DNA from: Paenibacillus planticolens
GTDB taxonomy: Bacteria; Bacillota; Bacilli; Paenibacillales; NBRC-103111
NCBI RefSeq assembly: GCF_013141725.1
Contig: NZ_WHNZ01000012.1
Span: 1-64,000, forward strand
Length of the DNA: 64,000 nucleotides
Reading direction: 5' to 3'
A model generated the notes under the pieces. That model was not told the DNA's origin. It was given only the letters and a program-made list of their open reading frames with translations, and did no database searches. Of this stretch, positions 25,969 to 35,596 are shown piece after piece (position 1 is the stretch's first letter; each line of letters begins with the position of its first letter). Position numbers and translations under genes: made by a program.

Positions 25969-27279
25969 TTAAAGCGAAACGCTCGCACTCGCATTTGGTG
26001 CAGTCGATGCCTTGTAGCTCATCTCCGCCTTCACTTTGCGCTCCTCTAATTGAGCGAGAATTGCGTAAAACATCGCCATGCCGACAAGCCCGCTTAGCAA
26101 GATAAGCGACGCCATCATCCATGACGGAGTCCATCCCCCAATGATAACGCCAAAACCGCCAAGCAGCATGGCCCCTTTGTACACCATCCCATATAATGCC
26201 ATATAAGAACTGCGTGCATGATCAGGAGCAATGTTGCCCAGATAAGCTTGCTTAATCGGCACATACATCAGCTCACCAACCGTCGCAATCAGCATCGAGA
26301 GCAGCAGCAGCATAGGCTGATTGCTGTAAGCTAAGTAGCTGTAGCCCAAAATATAACAAGCATAGCCGACAAACAGCACTTTGCTATCCGAAAACCGCCG
26401 CATTAAGACCCCCATCAACACCGAAAGTACAACAACGAGTACGGTATTCTCCGTGCGGATAAAGCCTAGCATTTTGAGTCCGTCAACGTGCCAAGATGAC
26501 TCCATCCATGGGATGAACGGAGCAGCTACCATCTCTTTTTCCAGTCTGACACCGACATAATTGCCCAAATGAAACTCAACGGATACAAGAAGCAAGGAAG
26601 CTGCTGTGAAAATCATAAACGTCTTGTCACGCAGCACCAACTGATAATTGGACCACATCGATGTCTTCCTCTGACTGCGACCCGGTTCCCCCTCATCAGA
26701 CTGCGGTCGGTAAACCTCATCAATAAAGAAATAAGTAACCATTAGCGTGATCATTCCAATCACCGATAAACCAATGAACAACTCAAATAAGTACGATTTG
26801 AACAGGAATGCCCCCGCTATACCGGCAATAGCAAAAGATAAATTGTTCAACCAATACATGATGGCATACATGAATTTACGAATATCGGGAGCAGTAACAT
26901 CCAGCAGCATCGCATCATTCGCCGGTCCGTGAACCCCCCAGAACATACTTACAAAAATCATAAGCACAAATGTCATCCACGGCGATGAAAACCACGGCGA
27001 GTTGGAAACGGCCATGCCCATAAAACAGATCATCCAGCCTATTTCTGCAGTTATCATCAGCTTCTTGCGTCCAATCCGGTCAGCATAATAGCCGCCGATG
27101 AAACCTGCGATGACGCCTGCTAAAATGCCAAGGATGACGACAAGCCCAGCGCTCGTATCGCCTAATTTTCCGGAAAAGTAGATCGACATAAAGGGAAGTA
27201 CCATATTGTTGGCAGTGCCGGATAGAAAGGAAAGACCGATTCTTAGTTTGACATTACGGTGAAAATCACGAAATCTCAC
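25969..27279 (-). CDS. Major facilitator superfamily transporter, MdtH-like
   Basis: 436 residues, about twelve transmembrane helices; GGYYADRIGRKK is the loop 2-3 signature of drug:H+ antiporters. GTG at 27279 is chosen because GGAGG lies six bases before it; the longer frame begins with an unsupported TTG at 27339. It follows the DMT transporter gene on the same strand with a 91-bp gap and may share its transcript. Substrate unknown; efflux of small organic compounds is likely. Confidence 0.9.
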   Translation of the reverse strand: MRFRDFHRNVKLRIGLSFLSGTANNMVLPFMSIYFSGKLGDTSAGLVVILGILAGVIAGFIGGYYADRIGRKKLMITAEIGWMICFMGMAVSNSPWFSSPWMTFVLMIFVSMFWGVHGPANDAMLLDVTAPDIRKFMYAIMYWLNNLSFAIAGIAGAFLFKSYLFELFIGLSVIGMITLMVTYFFIDEVYRPQSDEGEPGRSQRKTSMWSNYQLVLRDKTFMIFTAASLLLVSVEFHLGNYVGVRLEKEMVAAPFIPWMESSWHVDGLKMLGFIRTENTVLVVVLSVLMGVLMRRFSDSKVLFVGYACYILGYSYLAYSNQPMLLLLSMLIATVGELMYVPIKQAYLGNIAPDHARSSYMALYGMVYKGAMLLGGFGVIIGGWTPSWMMASLILLSGLVGMAMFYAILAQLEERKVKAEMSYKASTAPNASASVSL

Positions 27280-27370
27280 GTTATCCCTCCAATGTAGAAA
27301 AAAACTTTCTGCCAACCCTCTTATTTTACCTGCGTTCAATTAAAGCGTGAGATTAAAGCATGAAAAACTG

Positions 27371-28252
27371 TTACTGTTTCTCGTTGCTGCGCAAGAACAA
27401 GCCAACTCCCACTAGCAGTATACAACCTGCCAGAAGCTGGATCGCGGTAATTTTTTCGCCAAGTAAAAAATAAGCCAACAAAGACGCGCCCAGCGGCTCT
27501 CCCAAGACCGTCATCGAAACGGACGATGCTTTCATGTACTTGAGCAGCCAATTAAACACATAATGACCAAAAACAGTGGGGATGATCGCAAGCAGCAAGA
27601 ATACTCCCCACTCTTTGGCCGGATAGGCTGTGAATGAAGTGCCCGTGGCAACGTTTGTTACCGCTAGAACGAGTCCTGCGAACAAAAAGACGAAGAAACT
27701 GTACACGAAAGCGGAAATGCGCTCTCTCAAACTTTTACCCCAAAGCATATGCAGCGCAACCGCAACCGTTCCGATGAGAGATAGAAAGTCTCCTTTCAGT
27801 GCGGTTCCTGAAAATTGAAAATCTCCCCATCCGATACAGATGGCGCCTATAATTGCTACACACATCGCTATGACCGCCTTGCGGCTCGTTCGCTGGCCGT
27901 AAATCAGAAACGCTCCGCCAAGTACAAAGATCGGCTCCAGTGTCAGAATCGCAGTTGAGCTAGCGACCGTTGTAAAACGAAGAGAATCCATCCAAAATAA
28001 GAAATGCAGGCCCAGTGCGATACCGGAAGCCGCGGTGCGCAACCAATCTCTTCGGCGAATTCTAGTAATCTCGTTTCGGTAATTCCATAGAAAAGGAAGC
28101 ATAAGCACATTCGTCATCAGCAGCCGGTACATGGCGGTGACTGAGGCTGGCGCATCTGACCATCTGACAAAAATAGCCGAGAACGAGATCGCGATAATGC
28201 CGATCAACAAATAAACAGAGATCGGAACTTTGGTTTTATTCATTGCATTCAT
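27371..28252 (-). CDS. EamA/DMT superfamily transporter
   Basis: 293 residues with ten membrane helices as two EamA repeats (about 10-140 and 150-290; GEPLGASLLAYFLLGEKITA is the conserved helix-9 signature). Usually metabolite efflux. ATG at 28252 with AAGGAG upstream. Followed by the MFS gene. Confidence 0.9.
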   Translation of the reverse strand: MNAMNKTKVPISVYLLIGIIAISFSAIFVRWSDAPASVTAMYRLLMTNVLMLPFLWNYRNEITRIRRRDWLRTAASGIALGLHFLFWMDSLRFTTVASSTAILTLEPIFVLGGAFLIYGQRTSRKAVIAMCVAIIGAICIGWGDFQFSGTALKGDFLSLIGTVAVALHMLWGKSLRERISAFVYSFFVFLFAGLVLAVTNVATGTSFTAYPAKEWGVFLLLAIIPTVFGHYVFNWLLKYMKASSVSMTVLGEPLGASLLAYFLLGEKITAIQLLAGCILLVGVGLFLRSNEKQ

Positions 28253-28381
28253 ACTTGCAAAACTCCTTAGTTAGTAGATACCTGTTGATGCCAAATAATT
28301 ATATAAGAGGAAGCTGGGATTGCCAATCTTTTTTAAACATCGTTCAATTTTCTTCAATGATCAAAATAAGGGGAAGGGTAT

Positions 28382-28438
28382 AAAAAAAAGCCCTCCTGGA
28401 GCCACCTAAATATACTTAGGCAGCCACCAAAAGGGCTC
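28382..28438 (-). terminator. Terminator of ytxJ
   Basis: Minus strand AGCCCT and AGGGCT enclose a second pairing GCCTAA/TTTAGG, followed by eight T. Confidence 0.85.
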
Positions 28439-28458
28439 TCGAATCATTCCTTGCGCTA

Positions 28459-28800
28459 TTAGTCTAAAACAGCCGTAATATGCTTGGTTGTGACAGACCA
28501 GTGAGAGGTGTTCCAAATGGATTCTTTATTTTTAAAATAAAGAATTTGCGGCGATGCGTGTTTAATTCCAAGATCCTCCGCAATTTGGTTTGAAACCGGA
28601 CGGGATTCGATCACCTTCACCAAATAATAATCGACATCGCTATTCGGTTTTCCAGACAAATACTCTTCGTATTCATCCAGCGCGCTTGCGCTAACCGGAC
28701 ATGTTGTGCTGTGCTTCAGGACGACCGCCGGTTTATCGGAGGATCGATCGAGAACTTCCTGCCATTGATCAACGGTTGTGAGCTCTTTCCATGCTGACAT
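28459..28800 (-). CDS. ytxJ: Bacillithiol-system redox protein YtxJ
   Basis: 113 residues. Thioredoxin-like fold with a single active Cys34 in KHSTTCPVS and a conserved ASPQILYFKNKE strand near 83-94, as in the DUF2847/YtxJ family of monothiol bacilliredoxin-like proteins. It likely reduces S-bacillithiolated proteins. ATG at 28800 follows GGGAG. Monocistronic with its own terminator. Indicates that the host makes bacillithiol. Confidence 0.9.
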   Translation of the reverse strand: MSAWKELTTVDQWQEVLDRSSDKPAVVLKHSTTCPVSASALDEYEEYLSGKPNSDVDYYLVKVIESRPVSNQIAEDLGIKHASPQILYFKNKESIWNTSHWSVTTKHITAVLD

Positions 28801-28940
28801 TTCCTACATCTCCCTTCCCATTACATTAAAATTAGTATAAAGTAACGAATCCTCATATGCAACTCGCACAATTCGCATACGCCGCTTCCTTCTTGGTATA
28901 ATCAGGATATACCTAGGACATCATGGAACGGGAGGAATTT

Positions 28941-29810
28941 ATGCAATCACCACCCCAAATATCAAGACGCGCTTTTCTAAAAAAAGGCGCTGTGCTTGCC
29001 GGTTCTCTGCTGGCTTCCGGAGGTCTTGCCGGCAGTTATGCCAGTTACATCGAACCCAAATGGTACGAATTCACACGAATCAACCTTTCATTTGAAAGAC
29101 TGCCAAATAACTTTCACGGCCTTAAACTATTGCAGTTCAGCGATTTACATCTCGGTCATCATCTAAACCTGCAGGATCTCGAACATATCGTGAGCCTTAT
29201 CAATCATGAAAAAGCAGATATCGTAACTTTCACCGGCGATTTATTCGATTCCCAAATTACGGAAGACCCCGCATCAACGAGCAAATTGCTCGCCAGCCTT
29301 GAGGCTCCTTTAGGCAAATGGGCTGTCCTTGGAAACCATGATAAATTGAACAAAACAAACCATACTCTGTCGATCCTCCAAGAAGGCGGCTTTCAAATGC
29401 TGCTTAATGCTTTTAAAAAGATCTCATACAAAGGACAGACCATTCAAATTGCAGGCGTTGAAGACAAGCTCACCGGCAATCCCGATATCACAATGACCCT
29501 TCAAGGTGCCAATACACAAATGTTCACGCTCCTTCTCTCTCATTGTCCCGATTTCGCTGATGAAGCTGCCGCCTTACCCATTGATTTGCAATTATCCGGG
29601 CACTCGCATGGCGGTCAGGTCCGATTGCCTGTTGTCGGCGCCCTCTTCACCCCGCTCCAAGCTAAAAATTACGTAATGGGGCTTTATGAGGTGCCCGATT
29701 CCAAGATGCTTGTTTATACCAATCGGGGCATAGGAACAACGTTCCTCCCTTTCCGCTTCCTATGCAGACCTGAAATTACAGTCATCACGTTACAAAAAAG
29801 AAAACCCTGA
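28941..29810 (+). CDS. Tat-exported metallophosphoesterase, YkuE-like
   Basis: 289 residues. N-terminus SRRAFLKKGAVLAGSLLASG is a twin-arginine signal. The phosphoesterase motifs follow: QFSDLHLGHH, FTGDLFDS, LGNHDK, LLLSHCPD and LSGHSHGGQ. Expected outside the membrane, binding two metals; YkuE of B. subtilis is a Tat substrate of the same type. ATG at 28941 lies five bases after GGGAGG; an ATG at 28923 would overlap that site. A TATAAT at about 28897-28902 probably marks its promoter. Confidence 0.9.
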   Translation: MQSPPQISRRAFLKKGAVLAGSLLASGGLAGSYASYIEPKWYEFTRINLSFERLPNNFHGLKLLQFSDLHLGHHLNLQDLEHIVSLINHEKADIVTFTGDLFDSQITEDPASTSKLLASLEAPLGKWAVLGNHDKLNKTNHTLSILQEGGFQMLLNAFKKISYKGQTIQIAGVEDKLTGNPDITMTLQGANTQMFTLLLSHCPDFADEAAALPIDLQLSGHSHGGQVRLPVVGALFTPLQAKNYVMGLYEVPDSKMLVYTNRGIGTTFLPFRFLCRPEITVITLQKRKP

Positions 29811-29837
29811 GCGCCTACGCAGCAGCATGACAGGGTT
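29791..29837 (-). terminator. Terminator of the PucR-type regulator gene
   Basis: Minus strand AACCCTG, 21-base loop, CAGGGTT, then TTTCTTTTTTG. It overlaps the 3' end of the convergent phosphoesterase gene. Confidence 0.75.
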
Positions 29838-29843
29838 CAAGCC

Positions 29844-31442
29844 TTATTGTCTGACATGCAAAAACTGACGGAATAAGAAAACGGCTTTCAGCTTCAACAG
29901 GTCATTGACTTTTTTGAAATCCACTTGCAAGAGATCACTGATCTTCTCTAATCGGTAAGTGACCGTATTTCTATGAATAAATAATTGCTTCGCGGCTTCG
30001 CTGACTTGACCGTCATTGCGGATAAACACTTCTAAGGTCCGAATCATTTCTTGCGAGTACTCGGCATCCCTTTCCAAGAGCGGACGAAGTATTTTAGCGC
30101 AATAGTCTTCCATCATATTCACCGACACATGTTGAAAAAGATGCGCAAACTCTATCGTTTCATAATGAACCACCCGGTCGGAAAGCTCGAGTTTATCCGC
30201 CATTCGCTGCGTCTCCATACATTCCATGTAAGCTTCTCTTAAAGCTGTCGGCTTTGTCTTCATTGCACTTGTATAGAAAGCGATCTCGCCAGCTTCCTCT
30301 CTGCAGCCAGAATCCCCCGCATACTTGATCAGAAGCTGCGACAACTCCTCTTCGGGGAAGTTATCGGCATGATTCGCGGAATAAACAGAGAACATCATAT
30401 CCCGAATAATAAAGTGGCTCGCATGCAAAATATTGGATTTAGGATGCAGCTCCATATACTGTTTCAAGCGCTTCAGCTTCCCTTGGCGTTGTTCATCCGC
30501 CTGACTGTCCGGCTTGCTTTTACTTATAACGCATTGGTATCCGCCCGTGAAAAGCGATAAGTTTCTGTTCTCCACTTGTTCCAAGAACTCCTCGAGCGAT
30601 GTTCCCTTCTCCAAATACCGCAGCAGCGAGTTAACCATATCCCGCTCCGCCGAAGCCTCGACATGCGACCGGAAGGTATAGCTCATATGAAAAGTTAAGA
30701 TGTCTGCAGCTTGCTGAAACAAGCCTTCTTCCACATTTGCAAGCAGCACCACATCCGGCATAATGAGCAAATGCCCCAGAAGTTCATCTTCTTGCTGACA
30801 AAGTCCCACCCGATACGCACGGTCTTTGTTGGCATAAACCCAACCTGATTTTCGCTTAGGCCAGTTCTGAACCAACTGCTCTTGTGTCCAAGCGCTTGTA
30901 TTATATAGAATCTGCCCTCTGGCAGAAACCACAGCCATCGGATAGCCAAGGATATTGCTTAACAATTGGAACATAGACGCCATATTCTCTTGTTTCAAAC
31001 CGAACTGCATCAGCTTCGTCTGCTTTTCCAGCACGGATTGCAGCATCTTCGTATTGCGGCGGTATTCCGCATTGAACAAGGCATTCATTTGATCGGAAAA
31101 TGTAAATTGAAAAGGCATCTCAATAATTGGAAAATGCAGCCGATCCGCTTCCTCGACAACAACCTGTGGCAGCTCCGTCCAGAATCGTCCCAGTTTAATG
31201 CCCAGCCCGGCAGCGCCGCGATCATTTAATTTACGAAGCAGATTGACCGTTTCCTGCGGACTGTCTTTCATAGCGAAAGCGGTAGTGAAGAGCATTTCGC
31301 CGGATTTCGTCCAATCGGCAATATCTGGTGCGTCCATCACATTGACTGATTTAACGATGCGGGATTCCCCTTGTTTGCCAGCTACTAGCTTCGCTTCCGT
31401 TAATGGATAGATGGATAATGCTTCGCGAATGGTAAGATGCAT
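29844..31442 (-). CDS. PucR family transcriptional regulator
   Basis: 532 residues. N-terminal PucR domain (LTIREALSIYPLTEAKLVAG, MDAPDIADWTKSGEMLFTTA), a GGDEF-like middle region, and a C-terminal PucR helix-turn-helix (NDGQVSEAAKQLFIHRNTVT, YRLEKISDLL). Such regulators activate purine, amino-acid or other catabolic genes in response to a ligand. ATG at 31442 follows GGGGGGAG. It has its own promoter with repeated TGACATTA sites and lies just beyond the fatty-acid operon terminator, which it may or may not control. Confidence 0.92.
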   Translation of the reverse strand: MHLTIREALSIYPLTEAKLVAGKQGESRIVKSVNVMDAPDIADWTKSGEMLFTTAFAMKDSPQETVNLLRKLNDRGAAGLGIKLGRFWTELPQVVVEEADRLHFPIIEMPFQFTFSDQMNALFNAEYRRNTKMLQSVLEKQTKLMQFGLKQENMASMFQLLSNILGYPMAVVSARGQILYNTSAWTQEQLVQNWPKRKSGWVYANKDRAYRVGLCQQEDELLGHLLIMPDVVLLANVEEGLFQQAADILTFHMSYTFRSHVEASAERDMVNSLLRYLEKGTSLEEFLEQVENRNLSLFTGGYQCVISKSKPDSQADEQRQGKLKRLKQYMELHPKSNILHASHFIIRDMMFSVYSANHADNFPEEELSQLLIKYAGDSGCREEAGEIAFYTSAMKTKPTALREAYMECMETQRMADKLELSDRVVHYETIEFAHLFQHVSVNMMEDYCAKILRPLLERDAEYSQEMIRTLEVFIRNDGQVSEAAKQLFIHRNTVTYRLEKISDLLQVDFKKVNDLLKLKAVFLFRQFLHVRQ

Positions 31443-31470
31443 GGTGCTCCCCCCTTATGCCTTTTTAAAG

Positions 31471-31499
31471 ATTATAGGATGACATTAGTAAACAGTCAA
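31471..31499 (-). promoter_or_regulatory. Promoter of the pucR-type gene with TGACATTA repeats
   Basis: On minus TTGACT, 17 bases, TATAAT. On plus, TGACATTA occurs at 31480-31487, inside the spacer, and again at 31520-31527, exactly 40 bp away. These are candidate half-sites for autoregulation. Confidence 0.7.
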
Positions 31500-31561
31500 T
31501 GACTATATGTTAACTTATATGACATTAACGAAAAATTTATGAACATTTTATGACTGTAATT

Positions 31562-31594
31562 TAATTTCATGTCATATTAAGTGACATGAAATTA
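31562..31594. repeat. Perfect 13-bp inverted repeat upstream of pucR-type gene
   Basis: TAATTTCATGTCA, 7-base loop, TGACATGAAATTA. It contains the same TGACAT core as the promoter repeats. No T-tract follows on plus, so it is more likely an operator than a terminator. Confidence 0.7.
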
Positions 31595-31620
31595 AAAAAA
31601 GAACATGCTCGCACATGTCC
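31594..31620 (-). terminator. Terminator of the fadE-lcfA-thioesterase operon
   Basis: Minus strand GGACATG, loop TGCGAG, CATGTTC, then seven T, 17 bases after the thioesterase stop. Confidence 0.8.
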
Positions 31621-31636
31621 CGCAAACTCATACAAC

Positions 31637-32053
31637 CTATATGACGCGAAAAGTTCCCGTTCCCATCGTCCCTAAATTTCCTTCCCGGTCCAGCACTCGC
31701 CCTTGTGCCGTAATCATTTTTCGAGACTGATGAACAAGTTCGGCCGTTACCGTCAACCGCCCCTCATAGAGCGGAGCGACGAAGTGCACGTTCAAATTCG
31801 TTGTCACAACCTTATCCTCGGGTCTGGCTGTCATCACAACAATGCCCATGGCATTATCCAGCAAAGAGGAAAGAACGCCGCCATGAACAATACCGATCGG
31901 GTTTAAATGATGGGGCTTTGCCTCCAAGGCAATTGTAATGACCCCATCGTTCATATCTACGAATTCACAGCCGAGAAAGCCCCAAAATGAAAGCTCCGCT
32001 GATGCCGCCAACTGCTGCAGCCGTCTATTCACTCGCTCGCGAGTATTATCCAT
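31637..32053 (-). CDS. PaaI-type hotdog thioesterase
   Basis: 138 residues. The hotdog signature is HHLNPIGIVHGGVLSSLLDN with the catalytic Asp/Asn region, then VVTTNLNVHFVAPL. PaaI enzymes hydrolyse acyl- or aryl-CoA. ATG at 32053 has GGAGGGGG upstream. Last gene of the operon after the acyl-CoA ligase, so it probably recycles CoA when beta-oxidation intermediates pile up. Confidence 0.9.
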   Translation of the reverse strand: MDNTRERVNRRLQQLAASAELSFWGFLGCEFVDMNDGVITIALEAKPHHLNPIGIVHGGVLSSLLDNAMGIVVMTARPEDKVVTTNLNVHFVAPLYEGRLTVTAELVHQSRKMITAQGRVLDREGNLGTMGTGTFRVI

Positions 32054-32116
32054 AGGATCCCCCTCCACTCTTCTTGCAAAGGGCTAACCCTTATGTGAAC
32101 AAACAAGAAGAGACCG

Positions 32117-33787
32117 CTAAGTTTTTTTCTCTTCTTCCAGTAATTGCCTTCGCAGCACTTTCCCAATCATTGTTTTCGGCAAAGATTGACGGAATTCCAC
32201 CTTCCGAGGCACTTTAAATGCAGCCAAGCGTTCCCGGCACCACAGCTCAAGTTCCTTCTCCGTCAACGTCATGCCGGGCTTCAGCACGATAAATGCTTTC
32301 ACCGTTTCCCCCCGGTATTCATCCGGTACACCGACCGCCACCGCTTCCAATATGGCCGGATGCTCAAAGAGCACCTCCTCGATCTCACGCGGGTAAATAT
32401 TGAAGCCGCCGGCAATGATCAAGTCTTTTTTACGGTCAACAATAGAGAAAAAACCATCCTCATCCATACGTCCCATGTCGCCCGTATAGAGCCAGCCGTC
32501 TCGAATGGTCGTGGCGGTTTCATGCTCACGCTGCCAATACCCTTTCATCACCTGCGGGCCTTTGATTAACAATTCCCCAATTTCACCGATTGGCAATTCT
32601 TCGCCGGAATTCACATCGACCACTTTGGCCGCCGTATCCGGTAAAGGAACGCCGATCGATCCGATTTTCCGATAACCCCAAATGGGATTGGCATGTGTGA
32701 CCGGGGAAGTTTCCGTTAACCCGTAGCCTTCAATTAATTTACCGCCAGTCAACGCTTCAAATCGCTCCTGAACTTCTAAGGGAAGGGGAGCTGAACCGCT
32801 TACACAAACATTAATGGAAGAAATATCAACCTCTTTCACCCGTTTGTGATTAATGATAGCAATGTACATCGTCGGTGCTCCGGGGAAAATCGTCGGCTTC
32901 ATTTTGTTAATCGTGTCCAGGATCGTATCAATATCGAACTTCGGTATCAGAATCAGCATTCCTGCCTGCAGCATCGCTTGATTCAGCAATACGGTCAGAC
33001 CAAATACATGGAAACAAGGAATCGCTCCAAGGAAACGCTCGCTTCCCATTTGAGTCCGGTAGCACCATTTCATCGTTTGATACGCGTTGGCGATTAAATT
33101 CGAATGAGTCAGCATAACTCCCTTGGAAATCCCTGTTGTACCGCCCGTATACTGCAGCAGAGCAATATCCGTATCTGCATCCACGTCAACACAATCGGGT
33201 ATTCTTGAGGTTTCCCGCAGCAATTTTTTGAAAGCGTAAACGCCCTCACCATAGACGACATCCAGCTTTGCTCCGTCTTTTTTCATTTTAATCGGATACA
33301 AGACATTTTTCGGAAAAGGCAAATAATCTTTGATTGACGTTACAATAACGTGTTGAATCGGCGTCCTTGCTTTCGCCTTCTGCACGCGGTCGAACAATAA
33401 ATCTAGCGTGACAATGACCGTTGCCCCAGAATCGGAGAGCTGGTGAACCAGCTCCCTATCCATATATAGCGGATTCGTCATAACGACGATCCCGCCCATC
33501 AAGAGCGTGCCGAAATAAGCGATAATGGCGGACGGACAATTGGGCAGCATAATCGACACGCGGTCTCCCGGCTTCACACTCAAAGCTTTTAAAACATTTG
33601 CAAAACGATACGATGCATCAAGCACTTCTCGATAACACAGCGTTTTACCCATGAAATATAAGGCAGGCCGGTCCGAATATTTTTGAGCGGAATCTACCAA
33701 CAAACGTGCAAGATTATGCTTAGGGTACTCGTAAGTCGGCGCCACTTCCTCCGGATAATGACGCAGCCAAGGCTTTGTCTCACTCAT
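32117..33787 (-). CDS. lcfA: Long-chain fatty acid--CoA ligase
   Basis: 556 residues, usual length. AMP-binding motif LLQYTGGTTGISKGVMLTH near 210-228, GYGLTETSPV near 350, DGWLYTGDMGRMDEDGFFSI near 430, final lysine in LPKTMIGKVLRR. Converts fatty acids to acyl-CoA at the inner membrane. ATG at 33787, ribosome site AAGGGGA. Follows fadE by 36 bp in the same operon. B. subtilis LcfA has the same regulation by FadR and CcpA. Confidence 0.93.
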   Translation of the reverse strand: MSETKPWLRHYPEEVAPTYEYPKHNLARLLVDSAQKYSDRPALYFMGKTLCYREVLDASYRFANVLKALSVKPGDRVSIMLPNCPSAIIAYFGTLLMGGIVVMTNPLYMDRELVHQLSDSGATVIVTLDLLFDRVQKAKARTPIQHVIVTSIKDYLPFPKNVLYPIKMKKDGAKLDVVYGEGVYAFKKLLRETSRIPDCVDVDADTDIALLQYTGGTTGISKGVMLTHSNLIANAYQTMKWCYRTQMGSERFLGAIPCFHVFGLTVLLNQAMLQAGMLILIPKFDIDTILDTINKMKPTIFPGAPTMYIAIINHKRVKEVDISSINVCVSGSAPLPLEVQERFEALTGGKLIEGYGLTETSPVTHANPIWGYRKIGSIGVPLPDTAAKVVDVNSGEELPIGEIGELLIKGPQVMKGYWQREHETATTIRDGWLYTGDMGRMDEDGFFSIVDRKKDLIIAGGFNIYPREIEEVLFEHPAILEAVAVGVPDEYRGETVKAFIVLKPGMTLTEKELELWCRERLAAFKVPRKVEFRQSLPKTMIGKVLRRQLLEEEKKT

Positions 33788-33823
33788 ACAAAACCATCCC
33801 CTTCAGGTTCTTCACACCGATGA

Positions 33824-35596
33824 CTATACGATGAATTTCTCACCCTGAATAACACGTGCGGCGATGTCGCGCTTCAATTGAGTCGTATTGACTGTGCTGC
33901 GTCTTGCCAGCTTTTTCAATATGGATAATTGCGTCCGAAGCACATCTCCTTCTTCCATCGTACTAAGCGCTTCCTTCGCGTATGCCTCAATTTTGTCAAA
34001 AGCTTCGTGCACGAATACCGTTGTTATTTGAATCGCATTGACCGATTTGTCTTCCCCTGCTTTGGCGATCAGCTTTTGCGTACGTAGAAGTCCGCTCTCC
34101 CCCGCAAAAATCTGGATCATCATATCAGCCAAATTGCTTAATACTTCCTGATTTTTCTCTAGTGCCATGCCGTACTTTTGCACAGCAAGCCCGCCAACCA
34201 TAAGGAAAATTTTCTTCGCCATCGAAATGAGATGCGTCTCTTCAGCGAGCGTGCCCTCGAATGTTTGGCCCGGGACGATCGACAGCAGCTCGCCTTGCAG
34301 CGCTTGCGCTTTTTGCAGCAAAGGCAGTTCGCCTTTCATCGCTTTCTTCACTAAAGTCCCCGGAATGAGCAGGCGGTTAATTTCATTCGTTCCTTCGAAT
34401 ATGCGGTTAATGCGCGAATCGCGATAAATACGCTCAATTTTGTATTCCTGAATAAAGCCGTAGCCCCCATGAATTTGCAAGCCTTCATCTGCGACAAAAT
34501 CCAAAACTTCCGATGCGAACACTTTATTGATCGAGCATTCCAGCGCGTATTCAGAAATCCCTTTCGCCGAATGTTTGCCGGCATCGGGACTTGTATGATC
34601 GATGTCTTTGAGCATGTCATCGAATAAGCCCGTCGTTCTATACACCATGCTCTCTAACATATACGTTTGAATATTCATTTCAGCCAGCTTCTTGCCGATC
34701 AGCGGGAATTTGGAGATTGGCGTATTGAACTGTTGACGGGTATTGGCATATTTGGATGCTAATTCGATCGTTTCCTTGGCTGCGCCCAAACAGCCCGTAG
34801 CCAGCTTGTAACGGCCGATATTCAAAATATTAAATGCAATCAGGTGCCCCTTCCCGATTTCGCCAAGCAAATTCTCCACCGGCACCTTGACATCTTCAAA
34901 AAAGAGCGGTCGGGTCGACGAGCCTTTAATCCCCATCTTTTTCTCTTCCGGTCCGAGCGTAAAGCCCGGGTCGCCTTTTTCTACAATAAACGCTGTGAAG
35001 TCCGTTCCGTTGATTTTAGCGTAGACGATGAAAATATCGGCGAATCCGGCATTCGTAATATACAATTTAGAGCCGTTTAAGAGGTAATATTTCCCATCAT
35101 TTGAAAGCCGCGCGGTCGTCTTCGCACCCAATGCATCGGAACCAGATGTCGGCTCCGTCAAGCAGTAGGCTGCAATTTTCGCGCCTGTGGCGAGATCGGG
35201 CAAATACTTTTTCTTCTGTGCAGGTGTCCCGAAAAACACAATCGGCAGCGTTCCGATCCCGACATGCGCGCCAATTGAAAGTGCAAACGCGGAAGCACGC
35301 GCCAGATTTTCGCTAATGACCGTGGAACTTACCTTATCCAGCCCAAGCCCGCCATACATTTCCGGCACATCGGCTCCCAGCAGCCCTAATTCCCCAGCGT
35401 TTCTCATCAGCTTAACCGTCAAATCATAATCCAGCTTTTCCAGATGCTCGTCATTCGGCAGCACTTCGCCCGCTACGAAATCGCGCGTCGTGTCCGCAAT
35501 CATGCGATGTTCCTCCGTAAAATCCTCCGGAGTTACGATATTATGAAAATCGATATCAGAAATGACAAAGCTGCCGCCTACGATTTTATCGGACAT
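33824..35596 (-). CDS. fadE: Acyl-CoA dehydrogenase, FadE/VLCAD type
   Basis: 590 residues, longer than short-chain ACADs because of the VLCAD-like C-terminal extension. AAYCLTEPTSGSDA near 143-156 binds FAD, KLYITNAGFADIFIVYAKI follows, and IYRDSRINRIFEGTNEINRL carries the catalytic Glu. ATG at 35596 after GAGGAGAG. First step of each beta-oxidation round, passing electrons to EtfAB encoded at 42.6-44.3 kb. It starts a second minus-strand block after a 396-bp gap full of repeats. Confidence 0.93.
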   Translation of the reverse strand: MSDKIVGGSFVISDIDFHNIVTPEDFTEEHRMIADTTRDFVAGEVLPNDEHLEKLDYDLTVKLMRNAGELGLLGADVPEMYGGLGLDKVSSTVISENLARASAFALSIGAHVGIGTLPIVFFGTPAQKKKYLPDLATGAKIAAYCLTEPTSGSDALGAKTTARLSNDGKYYLLNGSKLYITNAGFADIFIVYAKINGTDFTAFIVEKGDPGFTLGPEEKKMGIKGSSTRPLFFEDVKVPVENLLGEIGKGHLIAFNILNIGRYKLATGCLGAAKETIELASKYANTRQQFNTPISKFPLIGKKLAEMNIQTYMLESMVYRTTGLFDDMLKDIDHTSPDAGKHSAKGISEYALECSINKVFASEVLDFVADEGLQIHGGYGFIQEYKIERIYRDSRINRIFEGTNEINRLLIPGTLVKKAMKGELPLLQKAQALQGELLSIVPGQTFEGTLAEETHLISMAKKIFLMVGGLAVQKYGMALEKNQEVLSNLADMMIQIFAGESGLLRTQKLIAKAGEDKSVNAIQITTVFVHEAFDKIEAYAKEALSTMEEGDVLRTQLSILKKLARRSTVNTTQLKRDIAARVIQGEKFIV

